A stretch of 64,000 bases of DNA from Sphagnum magellanicum (GCA_021904315.1 CM038911.1:17023390-17087389); one strand, 5' to 3'. Counted from the stretch's first letter, positions 1 to 15,450 are shown. Translations and numbers: made by a program. Notes: generated by a model from the sequence alone, not told the origin.

Positions 1-2370
<2,370 letters not shown>

Positions 2371-3210
2371 GTCATGACTCATAGGGCAAAGCAGCCCGGT
2401 TTTGATTTTGCATATCCCTGAGCTCCTTTCTTAGGTGGGCTAAGTGACTAAGAATTCTCCCCTGCATATATATTGATGGTGTTAAAATCTTGGTCCTTGC
2501 TGAATGAATGTGCTGCTATTTTCACTGAGTTACAGGACTAATACTGTTAAGGGAAGCTGCATGCAAGGATCTTTGAGATAAGTCCGTTGCAAGTTCCACA
2601 ATCCTTGCTAAACTTTGTTCCATAATTCATCTATTTGGTTGAACATATATTGAAATCCAAGAGTACTATAAAAGGGTTTGTGTCAACTGACCATGAATAT
2701 GCACTCAAGAGTGTAAAAATCAAGTTTCTCCTCTAGTCTGAAATTCATGTGGGGCTCATTACCCAAAACAAGTACATAGTCCATATAGGACTGCCCACCC
2801 ACTTAGAAACCCAACCCAGCAAACTTTGTTGGCCACAGAAATCCCATCATGTCAATGGACCCGATGGGTGAGCAGCTTGAGCATACACCCTCGAGAACAC
2901 ATGAGAAACAGTTTTCATTATTCAATTTCACTCAACATACACACTCTAAAATACAACAGTCCTTGTGACTAGTACAAAATTTAGATAGTTATGCATGTCC
3001 ATATGCACCCATTGGTAACACTATAATGGTGATTAGAGGTGAGATTTCCAGCTTAAATCATATCACAGCTAGATCCTTTGAATATATGATGTGCCTGAAA
3101 GCAGATGAGAATAAAGTTGAATGGAGAATGAGATATCCTCCTCAGGAAATGTTGCTGGACCCAAATAATAAACTCTTGTCTCATTTCCTATGCAAAACAG
3201 AGAGACTGCT
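2371..3210. other. Intergenic region between convergent genes
   Basis: This contains the 3' untranslated regions of the malate dehydrogenase gene (from the left) and the F-box/WD40 gene (from the right). I see no further gene, repeat or clear terminator motif. Confidence 0.6.
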
Positions 3211-6200
3211 TCACGACATGGTATTGAAGACAGATTCCCAAAATTTAGAGGTGCTAGAGTGTTTGTTGGATACTTCTGTCTCACACTCAACCAAAGGATT
3301 CACACAATTTGAAAAGTCTTGTAACCGGACAACTCCAGGATCTTCCCCACATGTGCCTGTTACAAGTTTTCCACCATTTGCCACCAGAGCACTCACCCCG
3401 ACATTTACAGAAGATGATGCTGCCACACCACAATCAAGGGTGGAAATCTCATCACCTGTCTCAGCATTCCAGACATGAACTTCATGGTCGCTTGGTCCAC
3501 CAGAAATGACTTTGTACAGATCATAATGAACACAGTGGACAGGCCCCATGTGGTTCCCTAACACTGCCCATGGCTCTGGACACTCTTCACTCTTCCGCAA
3601 GTCCCATAATTTGGCTGTCCTGTAAATTAGTGCAATGACAGAAATTTTCAGTGTCAAAAGCTGTGTTGGTCATCCTTAATCCTTAATGCTAAACAAAGAA
3701 GTCCAAGCAACATAGCTCTTTCCCAAATTATTTTATGGTGCTGGATACAGATCTTTTGTGTCAACATCAACAGGAGGGTTATCCTCATACCTGTCCAAGC
3801 CTCCAGTGCAAATCCCAACTCCAGATGGTGATAATGCAAAGGTGAGAATCCCAGGCTCATGGAATGCTGCTGTTGCAACTGTGCGTAATGTTCGAAGGTC
3901 CACTGCTTTCACAGAAGATCCACTTCCTATATAACAAAGGGAGTCCCCAGTCTTCAGACCAACTGGTACTCCTTCAAAGAACCCTCTTGTGGAACCAACA
4001 CATGCACCTGCTGCCCCTGATGATGTTGCCGCTACATCCCACACACGAATCTGTACCAGAACTTGCAATTTTCAAAAAGACTTGTCCTACAAACTCTTCC
4101 CTTTGAAACAAGGTCAATATAGTGATTTGGTGACAAAACATAGTACAACTACATAGTTGTGTAATAATCCAGAAGTCAACAATCAAATTGAACAACTAGT
4201 TGAAGGATCTGGAATGGATCCTTCACTATGGCTGGCTATAGGGGCCTTTCAACCATAGAGTGATTATGATACTTAAGAGTGTGAAAGCAATCATTATCAA
4301 TTCATCAACCAAAAGAGGTGCAAGGAAAGAAATTACAGGAGGAAGTGAAGATTTAGCAGGCTTACCTTGGTGTCTTTGGCTGCACTCACCAAAAGATTTG
4401 GGTTGTGTCTGCAGTAAACAGCACACACAAAGATGCCTGCAATTCAGATTCTGTAACTGTCAAGCTGCCAACAAAAAAATAATCCTGCAGTGCTCATTTT
4501 CTCACCAATTTATCCAAGTAATGGGTCATGTACATCCACTACTACATAATGAAGTTATGGCAGTGAGAAGTACCTGGCCACAGCAAGCTCCTTAATGGGC
4601 TGTTCATGACCATGCAAAGTGGCTAGAAGTGGGGAGTGCCCTCTATTGCCCCCAGATGAAGTAAGGCCCCATAACCTGACAGTACAATCTGAACCACCAC
4701 TTGCTAATACTGGCAACGAGCCCTCTTTTCCAACCAATTTATCTGCAAGGATCTGAACTGGTCCTTGATGACCTCGCAGAGTGCGCAAAGAACGCCCCTA
4801 TGGAACAAAATTTTGAGCAGGGACCACAACGTAGTGAGAAAAGATAAAAAGGATCCACAACAGGTGTAATCTGAGGGAATTCTTAGAGAAAAAGCACATG
4901 ATTGGTACAACCTTGAGTGGTTGAAACTCAAATCCCAAGGCAGGTAATTTAGTGAATTAAGCACTTGCATTCCAAGGAACTCAGTTACAGAGCAACAACA
5001 TTGACAGCTCTTCTGGATCCATGGTTACATTTTGTACATGCTCTTGGAAGCCTGCCTTCTCTTATGGTGAGTCTGGTAAGACTTGAAAGTTAAATCATCA
5101 TCCCATTTGATCAGATACACAGACATACGCTGTGTCCATTACAGAAGTAACTGATGACTAAGTGGAGTATAGATTTGTATTTGAAAACCCAAATCCACTT
5201 TGGCAGAAGTTATGGATCCCTAGCCAGGACTCTCTGCATATTCTTGGAACTCCTGTTTTTGGCCATTGTGAGTTTTCCAAGACAAGGAGTAATACATTGT
5301 TTTGAACAGAGGATCATGTTGTCTCTTACTTACAGCAAAGTGCAAATCCAGGCTAAACATATCATGACTGCAAAGAACAGGGGATTGCATTGAATGGAAA
5401 GAAGCTACCTTTCCCCAAATACGGATTGTATGATCACAGCTTGATGTAATAAGAAAATTGCTGGCTCCACCAAGAAAGTTCCGCATTGCACCTACAGCTG
5501 CCACTGGTACCAATCTGCATGTTTGCATAAACCAAATGTCAGTTGGGTGCTGTTTTATAGGCAATCACACAAAAACTTTGTACTTTTGGAAAGAGGTCCT
5601 GAAAACACTCAGGTGTTCCTGATTATAAGAAATATTCTTCTTCCGAATGGATAAAACAGACAAGGGAATTCCCATGGTCAGCCATTTCTGGAAGCAAGGA
5701 AAAGTCACAAAACAAATAAAGAACACAAGTCTAATTACCTCATGCATGTGATTCGAGCGTTGTGATCACGGAGAGCATGGGTGACACTGGGTGCCTCCAT
5801 GTGTCCCTCTGCTGTTGGCCCTACCTTCCATACTGTTATTATTGGACCCTGCAGTAATCACACATAGTACCAGAGATTTAGCCACAAGAACCCCCATATC
5901 ATTTGGTGTGCAAACCAGGTAAATCCTTTTCCAATCAGATAAATCAATAGTGTAAGAAAATTGAACCTGAGCAATGGTGACTGTGTCATTGTCCAGTAGA
6001 AGGTGATTGATAGGCATAGGCAACAAGTGCAAGTGTGCATCTGTTGGGTCAGTATACCGTAATTGCTGTGAAAATGTGTGCCGAGCCACATATGCATCTC
6101 TCCCACCACTATACTGAAATGTGCCCCCGTCACACATTTGCTTCGGAGGCCACCGCTTCCTGCACCAAAGAAAAGAATTAAACTCCTTAAATGGAAGAGC

Positions 6201-6630
6201 CAGTGGAAACTAATGGTCCAATCCTGAAGTGTAATAGTCCAAACAAAGCACTTATTCTGTACATACAAGTAGTTTTTTGACATCCTCAAAAAGTGTAACT
6301 TACAATGTTAAAGAATGCAGACCTGCACTGGATTTCCCAGACTGTGTCAGAATAGGCAGCATCTCGGAAGCGGTGGCATGTCATGGCCATGTTGACCAAA
6401 TCATGAAGGTCCAAATTCGATGCACACAACACTAGGCTGTCCATGTCCACATCTGTAACTCGCAAATCTCCTCTCTTGCTTCCATCTTGTTCCTGTTCTT
6501 CTCTCTTCTCATTACCTCCTTCAGGCGAGCAGTTGCACAATTCTTGGAGCACTGTTTTGGATTGCTTTTCTTGTTGGATACTGCTAGCACCTCTGTCCAT
6601 TGGTTTTCTTGCAATCTGATTCGATTCCAT
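3211..6630 (-). CDS. F-box/WD40-repeat protein (SCF ubiquitin-ligase substrate adaptor)
   Basis: Eight exons on the minus strand: 6630-6323, 6159-5967, 5848-5739, 5514-5409, 4797-4574, 4408-4366, 4050-3791 and 3619-3211. They join in phase to 550 residues. The N-terminal 60 residues are polar. The F-box lies at about 58-105 (core MDSLVLCASNLDLHDLVNMA, then CHRFRDAAYSDTVW and RKRWP). WD repeats follow, seen as ITSSCDHTIRIWG, LASGGSDCTVRLWG, LVSAAKDTK/IRVWDV, TAKLWDL and ISGGPSDHEVHVWNA. F-box proteins of this form bind SKP1 through the F-box and substrates through the propeller. Length and order match the plant F-box/WD40 protein of the Arabidopsis At5g21040 (FBX2) type. The exon 1 donor is chosen because it restores KRWP in frame; a stronger donor 19 bases further on breaks the frame (see findings). 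The 43-base exon 6 starts at an internal AG that keeps the phase. Confidence 0.9.
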
Positions 6631-7116
6631 ACTTCCCTGTCACATCCAGGCTGTCTATGAGCAATGTTAGCTATGGCCTTCATTGAACTTCAAAACCTGC
6701 TATTCAACCCTCATTCTGGACAAAGAGATAGATCTGTTATGCCATAGGTATCATTCAGCAGAAAATCATCCCATATTAGAGCTAGCAATCAGCTAAAAGA
6801 AATTAGAACATGCCAGTTGCAACATGACCAACCACAGTAGAAAAAAGGGGTGTGCCAATTGCAAAACTGTAGTCCATATATGCTGCAGAATTGCTGTCTC
6901 TGAGCAATCCTGATGTTTGAAGGTATTCTTCTGTGGAAACAGAAGATTCCTAATTGACTGGTCAAGGGAGCAGCATGCATCTGTGAAGATTCACAAAAGC
7001 AAAGCAGATGCATGATCCACAAAAGCAAAGAATTTATCCTTGTGCAGAGTCAACCTAAGGGTGCCTATGCCATGCCTGATGTTGGTCAGCTTCCACTTTC
7101 AGGGGTTTTCATAAGC

Positions 7117-7292
7117 TCTTCAAGTACCCATTGCAAATTTGAGCTCTGAAGAGAATGGAAACCCTAATAAAAAGCACCTCCAGAAGAACAACGCAAGAAA
7201 ATAGTCTTCGAGTACTCGTTGCAAATTTGAGCTCTGAAGGGAATGAAAACCCTAAAAAGCATGTCCAGAAGAACAACGCAAAAAAATAGCAA
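7117..7292. repeat. Tandem duplication, about 88 bp x 2
   Basis: Two adjacent copies share the core GCAAATTTGAGCTCTGAAG followed by GGAAT..AAACCCTAA and CCAGAAGAACAACGCA. The copies differ at scattered positions and by a few indels, so the duplication is not very recent. Confidence 0.85.
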
Positions 7293-7632
7293 TACTCTGT
7301 GCAAAAGGAAAAATGCAAACACATACACTTTGACAGGGGGCACCATTCACCACAAATGTTACAAGGAGCAGCAGCTGAGTTTGGGACACATCATCATCTT
7401 TTCTCCGTTGCTGGAATTGCTGAAGAGCTCATCATGGTTTACGGCAAACCAGCCAGAGATACTACTACTACTACCACTACTTACACAGAAAGGACATGAG
7501 ATGGAATTTGCGGATACCCATAACAACTGAGACGCCATAGCCAGAGAAAAAGAACCAGCTATAGAGAGAAAATTCCTTTGTGGAATTCGCAAGAGAAGAG
7601 AAGGCGAAAAGGAAGAAGAATCCTGAAGCTCT

Positions 7633-7635
<3 letters not shown>

Positions 7636-7662
<27 letters not shown>
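7636..7662. repeat. CT microsatellite
   Basis: An uninterrupted CT run, with further CT-rich sequence on both sides, upstream of the minus-strand F-box/WD40 gene. It reads as GA on the gene's own strand. Confidence 0.9.
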
Positions 7663-7663
<1 letters not shown>

Positions 7664-7680
7664 TCTTTCTTGCACAGTCT

Positions 7681-7768
7681 CCACCAGAACCGGTGTTTCA
7701 GAGGGTGAGCCCTTGCAGAACCTCCGAAACACCAGCACACCAGAACCTGTGTTTCAGAGGGTGAGGGT
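7681..7768. repeat. 57-bp imperfect duplication with inverted core
   Basis: CCAGAACC(G/T)GTGTTTCAGAGG occurs twice, 57 bases apart. Between the copies is a partial inverse (GAACCTCCGAAACACC), so the segment could fold into a hairpin. It lies directly after the CT tract. Confidence 0.75.
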
Positions 7769-8139
7769 TCAGAGCGTATGTAGTATGTACCCTGAGCATC
7801 TCGTATCTTCTCCCTTTTTTTTTTCCTTTTTTTTTTTTCTTTTTTTTTTTTTTCCAATTTTGTGATGTATATGAACCTTGAGTGGACAATTTATTTCTCA
7901 AATTTTAAATATATGTAAAATTAAATTATATCATTATTTCTCAAAAATTAAATATGTGTAAATTTTATGGCAACTAGCAAATGGATGAGAAGACCAATTT
8001 AATGAGAATCGGAATTTTCTGAGCAAGCACAAATTACTTATGAGTTTTCAAATGCGGATGTACATAGATCGCTAAAACTAACATATATAAAGGGCCCATA
8101 TTATGATATTTGGCACAGCTCATAATATGAAACTGTATA

Positions 8140-8602
8140 CAATAAACTCTCTATAGCCGGAAGATATTAGTTTATGGAGGATATTAGTTTACACAAATTA
8201 TATGAGGGGTAACAAAAATCAATCTGAAACCTACCAGAGCAGCATGGAAGGTCATGGAGGTTAGTAAAAGGTCAAGGTCATGGATCATTGGGGAAAGTAA
8301 CAGAACCTTGTGGAGCTTGGTGGAGGATCAAAGAAGCACGTAAAAAATCATATGACATGAGTGATAAAAATCTTGGCAGAAAGTGAGGTTGTGGAAAGTT
8401 GCACTCTAGGTAGTCTCGGAATACCCTTCTTCGCTCTATATTGTATTAGTTTATAAAATGCTATGGGACCGAAAAAAAGTATTGAATATCAATTTATGGA
8501 GAATTATTAGATTAAGTATGAGGCCCGCCATAGGCCTGTGCCCGCATATTAGTTTAGAGAGAATATTAGTTTACATAGTATTAGTTTAGCGAGAGTTTAC
8601 TG
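8140..8602. mobile_element. Pogo-like MITE flanked by TA
   Basis: The left end CAATAAACTCTCTATAG and the right end read inversely CAGTAAACTCTCGCTAA are imperfect terminal inverted repeats, flanked by TA at 8138-8139 and 8603-8604. The inner sequence carries repeated ATTAGTTTA motifs in both halves. TA target duplication and a CAGTAAA-type end are the signature of pogo/Tc1-mariner derived MITEs in plants (Emigrant/Lemi1 style). The element is 463 bp and has no coding capacity. Confidence 0.75.
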
Positions 8603-11600
8603 TATTGAGTGCGTCAATTGTTGCAAGATAGAAAATAAAGACATTTTGCATGTGAATGCACATTTAGGTTCCCTTTCCACTCACCAAGGTTTGAATTCAA
8701 ATTGAGCATTCCTATTGTTGAAATCACTAAAATCAAATCAGCTTCAAGGTTTTTTATATCATAGTATTCAAATGGATTTGGCAACAAACTGTTGGATGAT
8801 TAATTAAATTTCAAATCTTAACTTCGGCCATTGGTTTTTTAATTCTGAAATTTTCAACAAGTAATGTTTATATAAAATAATGAATTTTATTATTTTTGTG
8901 GGATAGTCTAATGTGTCTAAATTCAAGGATTGATACTTCTAAAGTTCAAACCCAATAGTCTTATATCTCGAAATTTAATTTTATATTATTATTATAATTC
9001 TAGCACAAGTAATAAATAATTTTTCAAAAGTTCAGCAAAATAAGAAATAATTTAATTTATGCATTTGTGTGTTATGGTAGTACTATCACAAACTTGCCTC
9101 CTTCATGTATATCTGCTTTCACAACACTTTAACAATGTGTTCAAAGCTAAATGTTAATGAAATGTTAATCAGTCACTGATATGATGTTGTAATGGCATTA
9201 TAATATAATGATCAATTATCACAATGTGTTATAATGTTATGACAACATCATACTAATGATTGTATCAACATTTCGATAACATTTAACCTTGAACACATTA
9301 TTAAAAACACAAATACACGAAGAGAGCAAGTTTGCGATTAGTAAAAAATCAAGGCTAAAAAAAAACAATTTTCTTAATCTACCACTTTATGGCCATGACT
9401 TGGCCCCAAGAGAGAAAAAAGGATACCTATCAACTTGGGAGGCCAATTTGCAACCCTTGAGGCCAATATTGCTACAATAAAATATCGTTGTTTTGATGAA
9501 ATTTACATTGTAAAATCAAAATAAACCCTATATTTTCTCCTTCATTTTATCTTTCTTCATTTTTCTCTCTTCTTGTTGAACTTTAGTGCTTGTTTGTGAA
9601 TGATGGAGGGAGTTTCTAATTTTTTGTTGTTTGAACATCTTTATTAAATAATTGTTCAAAAGTTGTCACTCCATGAAACCATTTCCTTAATCATAACCCC
9701 GTAAAAATTTCTCTTTTGTTGTTCCATTTGTTTCTATAATGAAAACAACTATCATCATCATTGCACTATAATGTTGATGAAGTGCAAGTTGTTGCAATCA
9801 TCACAAAAAACACAAGGCTTACAAGAATCTTGTGTTTATATTTATCCATGATGGTCTAACTTTTAGGGTTTAGCTTGAAAAAGAAAGCAAAGATGAAAAG
9901 AAGAATGATAATAAAAATGAATGAAGAAAAGTATATGAGGGGTTGAATCCTTGGTCCTTATTTTTTGACCTTAATGGACACATGAATTCATTGGCCCTAA
10001 AACAAATAATATTTTATTAATAACTTGGGGGCAAAAAATTAGCCAAGAAATGCTCAAATTTTCCATTATTGGCCCCAAGATTTTTTGGGTTCAACTCTCA
10101 TCTAAAACAGGCTTTAATAAACCTACATGTTAAGTCATACATGATAGGATAATGAAATTTGGTGTTTTGAAAAAGGATCTAATTAAGTCTTTTATAGATG
10201 TGCAATTGATCAATATGGTAACCTAGTGTTTGCTTTCGATGGATACACCCATAATCCAACTCTCATAAAATTGTAACCTTATGTTAATCACTATTTATTG
10301 ATATAGTGTGTAAAAAAAAGTTGTTTCATCAAAGAACAACTACCTATTTCCTAGGCCATGCACCCTTTTTTTCGTGAAATCCTTTTTTAGAAATGGTGCA
10401 AAAATCTCTTTCAATGATGACAATGGTCATTTTGATCACATTGAGCATTTTAATCACAACACACAATGGCTAAAACTCTAATTGTGATTACTTACCACTT
10501 TAATGACTAAATGAGATGTTCGTGTTTTGATCATTGATCATTATTTCTTGTGTTAAAGAGTTTTAATAGAAATTTAGTTCTCTAAAACTCACAAAATCAA
10601 CATGGAATATGGCATGGGTTTATACACCCTAGAGGTTCTACTAGGTGCAATTTGGAGCCATCTACTTTTGTTATTCTAATGTTCTTTTTCCATCACCACC
10701 TTCATTTTTGGTGACATACAAAGGTGTAATGTCACAAAATGGAACCTTGTAGGCTATGATTGACACTTAGGCTTGAATTGACACATAGAACACATTGCCT
10801 TGTGCTACAATGTTTTTCATAGACAAAGCTTCATCGAACCTTTTGTTCTCCTTTCAATCATCATCATAGAACGTTTCCTTTCATTGTTTTGTGTGTTTTC
10901 TATCTATTTTGTTGAATGCCCTCCTTTCTTTATTTGTAAGTTGTTCTTGTTTCCTACATTTTCTTTTGTAATCACTTCCTTCCTAATCACCTTTTGTTTT
11001 AGAGCTATTAAGTAGCGTTTTAAACTCATCAAGGTGTAGTCACACTAATAAGAGCTAAATCAAATATAATTAATGTTTACTTTTTCATGTTTTAGTGTTC
11101 AAAATTATACTAATGTTGCAAATCATTCAAAAACATTCATAACATTGTTTGAATATATTATGGAAACATGTGATACAATTTTAAATCAACTTAATGAAAA
11201 TATAATATTTAAAATCATTCATTAAACACTACAACCAACATTTTTAAACATTGTAATAATTCTTGTTTTTGGGGAAATTCTTTAAACATGAAATATTTTG
11301 GGGGAGGTTCTTTAAACATATATTTACATAATTGCAAAAAAATTGTGTCAAATTTAATTTTTTAAATCTTAAAATGATCCTAGGATATTTTTAAAATATT
11401 CCAAAATAAGCAATTACCTATAGAGCCAACCTTAATTCTTATTAACATGTTTATGTCCATCATAATTGAATTTTTGTAGTTGATCAAAGGTTTTTCACAT
11501 GGCCACTTCTAGGGTCAAATGTTCTTTACTTCAAAAAGAACAAAAAACCAATCAATGGATTATAATGGAATGGCATGTCATGTTTGGTGATTACACATGA

Positions 11601-11640
11601 AATTTGTGAAAGCTCTAAGCAATAATTGATCATGGCTACT
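8603..11640. other. AT-rich intergenic DNA
   Basis: AT-rich sequence with no coding region I can support. Short imperfect TGTTATAATGTTATGA-type repeats occur at about 9120-9300. Open frames here (such as 10.8-11.0 kb) lack family resemblance and have compositionally biased, shadow-like translations. Confidence 0.5.
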
Positions 11641-12922
11641 TACAAAGCCTAATCCATCATCCTTAATGTTGTTGGGCCCATGTCTTGTTCCTTCCACATC
11701 AACAAAATATTGGCATGTTGAATCATCCTACATCTCTCCTATAGACTTTCATAAAACCTCTTATATTTGCAAGTCCTCGATAATAGCCTTTATGTCAGTT
11801 GAATCTTGCATTTTTAAAAAACTTTTTGAAGGGCTCGTCTTACTTGCCATTACATTGGGATTTAATGGCCTATGCCAGTTCTTTCAAAATCTTTGCAAAT
11901 GTTTTGAAGCATGAAAGCTTTCTTGAAGACCAATGTAACCCATTGGGCCAAATCCTCTTTCTTTGCACCTTTCCTTTTGTTTGCCAAAGTCCAAACATCT
12001 TTGTACACGTGAAATGTGATTCTGAATGGCTTGAAATAAGAAATGTCTAACAATTGTAATGTGTGGGATGTTTGTAATGGCAACATAATTAGATCCCACC
12101 CCTTGTTGTTTGTATTACATTCACAATGATGTGAGAGTTGTAAATGTCAAGGATCAAATGTTTAGTGTCAAAACATTTTGACTTTGCTTCCATCTGCTTG
12201 CATTATTATAGTGAAATGAGAAATCCATGTGAAAACATACATGCATACATCCATGTGCCTTAAGTTGCATAGCCATTATAGATCCACTTTCACAATGATC
12301 AATGTGATTGTGTCCAAATTGTTTACCTTTCAAAATATAAAAATTGGGAATTGAATCACCTTCCACATTGATGCAAGACAATACAAACAACCATTTGTGT
12401 TCATTTGGAATAATCGAATGCATTATTATTTATCCAATCTTGACAAGCACAAGGGCATCACCATTACAACCTACTTGAACACCAAATTCATCATAATTCC
12501 AAATCTTGGAAACATCGTAATTTTGTAGACCATAAACATAATGCAAATTATCATAAGTCATTGCCACCTTGTTGGGGCATAGTCCCTTTGCGCGTCCAAC
12601 CTTATGTCCTTGAGCTACATGTAAAGATAAATATGGGTCGTGTTTTCTAAACCACCATAGCCAACCCCAACTCAATATTCCATTTTGGATGGAATTGTCT
12701 TTTCTTGTATAACTTTTATTACCACAATTTTGTCGATGTGATGGCATGTCTTATCCACTATATCTTCTTGATGTATATTACAAGTGCAACTTCCTTAGGA
12801 TTTTCAAAAACACCTAACTTGCCTTTATGTTTATTTGGCGTCACCCAATATACATGGTTCCTCAAGGATGTGACTGGGACCACCTAGAATTGTGTTATAC
12901 TTGCAATTTTTGATCTTGCCAT
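11640..12922 (-). pseudogene. Decayed pogo/Tigger-type DDE transposase
   Basis: Read on the minus strand from an ATG at 12922: MARSKIASITQF then a stop, a shifted frame with ENPKEVALVIYIKK, then 12747-12430 (AQGHKVGRAKGLCPNKVA, IWNYDEFGVQVGCNGDALVL). Next is 12423-12154 (WLFVLSCINVEGDSIPNFYI, LKGKQFG, HCESGSIMAMQ), then LILDIYNSH, then 12086-11862 (HTSHTLQLLDISYFKPFRIT) and a terminal GIWPLNPN-like piece near 11860. This is the DDE_1 domain of pogo/Tigger transposases. The aspartates of NYDE and LILD survive. Several frameshifts and stops mean it cannot make a full enzyme. No terminal repeats were found at its edges. Confidence 0.85.
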
Positions 12923-14690
12923 GGCATGCATAAAAAAAATTAACCAATTGCCATTTTTTTGTATATTTTATTTTTGCATGCATTAATTGTGCATCAAGTT
13001 TCATTGTGTACTAATTTCAATGGGTCTTTATGCACTATGGCAACCATTTTGGCTATCAAATGTTGGAATGTTTGGAGTGTTTTGCTAGTTTGGTTTATGT
13101 TCAAAGGACACATGAGGATTGTTTCCTCACCTTGGGCTTTCTACTCATTATGGCAAGCTACGCCTTCATTTTTAATTTCTACATTTGAATTTTGATCAAT
13201 AGGATGTTTAAATTGAAAAGTTTAATCTTCTAGTATTAGCCTAAATTTGTCATGGAGTCCATCTATTGCTTGTTAAGTTGCTTGTTACATTATATGTGAC
13301 TAACTAATGCATTTGAAATGGTGAGGTGATCAATCCTTCCATGGGTGAATATGTATTGATGTTAATTTCATTGCGTACGTGCACATATCATTTCAATCAA
13401 AGTAGTTGTAGTTTTGTTGAATTTTTGAAAAATTAGTTTTTGTAAAAACCATGTTGTTGCCTTTGTAATAAAGTTACTAAATGAAATTGAAATGGTTAGC
13501 CATTGTATTTCTAATTTGAATATGTATTTTGATTCAATTAATTATGGCTTTAAAATGCTTTGGTCACTTCATTCAAACCACTCCACATTATTTTGAAACA
13601 AAATAAAAGTTATATATTCTTAGTAATGTGATTAAATGAAAAAAATAGTTGAAATCAATGTATGAAACTATTGATAGCCCTTAGTTTTCTTTAGTTTATT
13701 ATTTGGACCCACCTTTCAACCTTAAATATGTCAGTAATAAGGTTAATTATGGTTACTTTTGATTAAAAGTTTATTTTAAACAACTAAGAATGGCCTTAAC
13801 ATGCAAAAATCATTGTTCATTTGAGGGAGTTGACATCTTATGATTCATATACCTGAACCACATTCACAATCATGCATAAGAGGAATCAACCATTACTAGA
13901 AGCTATTGTATCTTGGCAACTTTAGTGCATATCTACAAATTAATTAATTAATTTTGTATATTTCATTTTGAAACAAAAAATTCTAAAATATTTCAAAAGA
14001 TTTTTCATCTTGTTACACACAAAAATTCAAAAACTATTTTTCTTAAAAAGAATGTTTTTGACAATACTTAAGTTGTGATGAATGTTTTAATAATACTTGA
14101 TATAACTAACTTTTGGAATAAAAGGTTGTGACGCAATGGAACATTCAATGTTTTACAATCATTTTCCTAGGAAGAAGATGGTTGTTTTGGCAATTGGATG
14201 AACCTTTTCCTTGGTTGGGAATGCTTCACCAAAGTTTGAAAAAGCAATTGACCTTCCAAGCTAGCCCAATTTGTCTTGAGCAACCATATGGTCAACCCAT
14301 CTTGTTGGCCCTAGGTTGCCTTGAACAATGTTCATCCATATGATTGTTCATGGCAACTTGGGACAATAATTTCTTTATGAAGGAAGGATTGACCCATTCC
14401 CCATGTAAACACATGGATGACTCATGATGTTAGCCTAAGTTGCCTTAGGAACAGTCATAAACCAACTTTGGCCAATCAACATTCATGATGGATGAAATTT
14501 TGGGGAAGATAGTTGCATAATGGATGAAAATGAAAAATAGTTTTACAATGGACGGGATTTTAAATTGCATAATTGCATGAAAAACTAGGGAACAAAATTG
14601 TTAAATGTATGAAAAGTTGCATAAAACAAAATTACAAAATGGATGAACAAATTCTTAAGTTAAAAGTTGAAAAAATGAGGTGACACATTT
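12923..14690. other. AT-rich intergenic DNA
   Basis: No gene or clear repeat seen. It may include the eroded 5' flank of the pogo-type element. Confidence 0.4.
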
Positions 14691-14739
14691 ATCCATTGTG
14701 GAAACTTTTAAAACTTTTTAAGCATTGCAACTTCCATGG

Positions 14740-15450
14740 ATGTTTTTTCCTAAGAAACGTTGCCAAGCTCCTTGAGAAAAATATGGCCCCACTTCCTTTT
14801 TTCCAAGGGGAACTTGGCTTGATTTTTTTCCCCCTTGGGCTACCTCATCAAAGAAGGGGGCCAAGTTGCATAGGGATGGATATGCCATATGGAGTTTAGT
14901 TAAGCTCGCCAAGAAAAGCATGGGCCCAATTCCTATTTTCCTCAAGGAATCATTTTCCTTTTGAGGCAAATTGGCCAAGGAAGTGGGCCAATGTTGCAAA
15001 TCCCAATGGTCACATTTTTCCTCAAATGGATTCTTTGGAGCTTTCATCCAAATAATTCATCTAGTGAACCTAAAAAACCATTTTTTTTCCTTTGGGCAAC
15101 TTGGTTAGGGACAAAGGGCCAAATTCCACATCTCAACAACCATCCTCTTTTTTAGATGGCTTCTCTAGAGCTTTCACCTAAAGAAATCATTCAATTTTCT
15201 CCCCTTCGCAACTTGGCTTGAAAAAGTATGGCCAAAGTTGCACATCCCAAATGTCATCTTCTTCTTTGGATGGCTTCTCCATAGCTTTCATTTTGAACAA
15301 ATCATCCAATGAACTATAAGGAATCATTTTTTCCTATGGGCAACTTGGTGAATTAGGAAACGAAGCCAAGCTACAAATCTCAACAATCTTCTTTTTTTTC
15401 ATAGGGACTTCTTTGGAGTTTTCATTTGAAAAAATCATCCAAAAACAAAA
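14740..15450. repeat. Degenerate tandem repeat, about 113-132 bp period
   Basis: A unit marked by ATGG(A/C)TTCTYTRGAGCTTTCAT, then a run of T, TGGGCAACTTGG and GGCCAAAGTTGCA, recurs. The marker is seen near 15026, 15156, 15269 and 15401, with weaker copies to the left from about 14740. Roughly five to six copies, heavily diverged. Confidence 0.75.

Larger units (their letters stand above)
6631..7860 (-). promoter_or_regulatory. Leader and promoter region of the F-box/WD40 gene
   Basis: No supported coding exon lies here. GC content stays genic rather than intergenic. There is an 88-bp tandem duplication (7117-7292), a CT-dinucleotide tract (about 7636-7662) typical of plant 5' leaders, a 57-bp duplicated element (7681-7768) and a poly-T run (7817-7855). 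These suggest the transcript leader or core promoter lies between 6.63 and 7.7 kb; no TATA box could be assigned with confidence. Confidence 0.4.

Noticed and set aside
4366..4440. Longer version of F-box/WD40 exon 6 starting at the GAATTGCAG acceptor
   Set aside because: It puts IFVCAVYC in a phase that does not match exon 5; the internal AG at 4410-4409 keeps the frame and the WD repeat.
7477..7865. Lys/Glu- and Leu/Ser-rich frames over the CT and poly-T tracts
   Set aside because: Low-complexity translations of simple repeats on both strands, with no splice or family evidence.
11666..12050. Plus-strand frames over the pogo relic
   Set aside because: The minus strand carries the recognisable transposase motifs; the plus frames are shadows.
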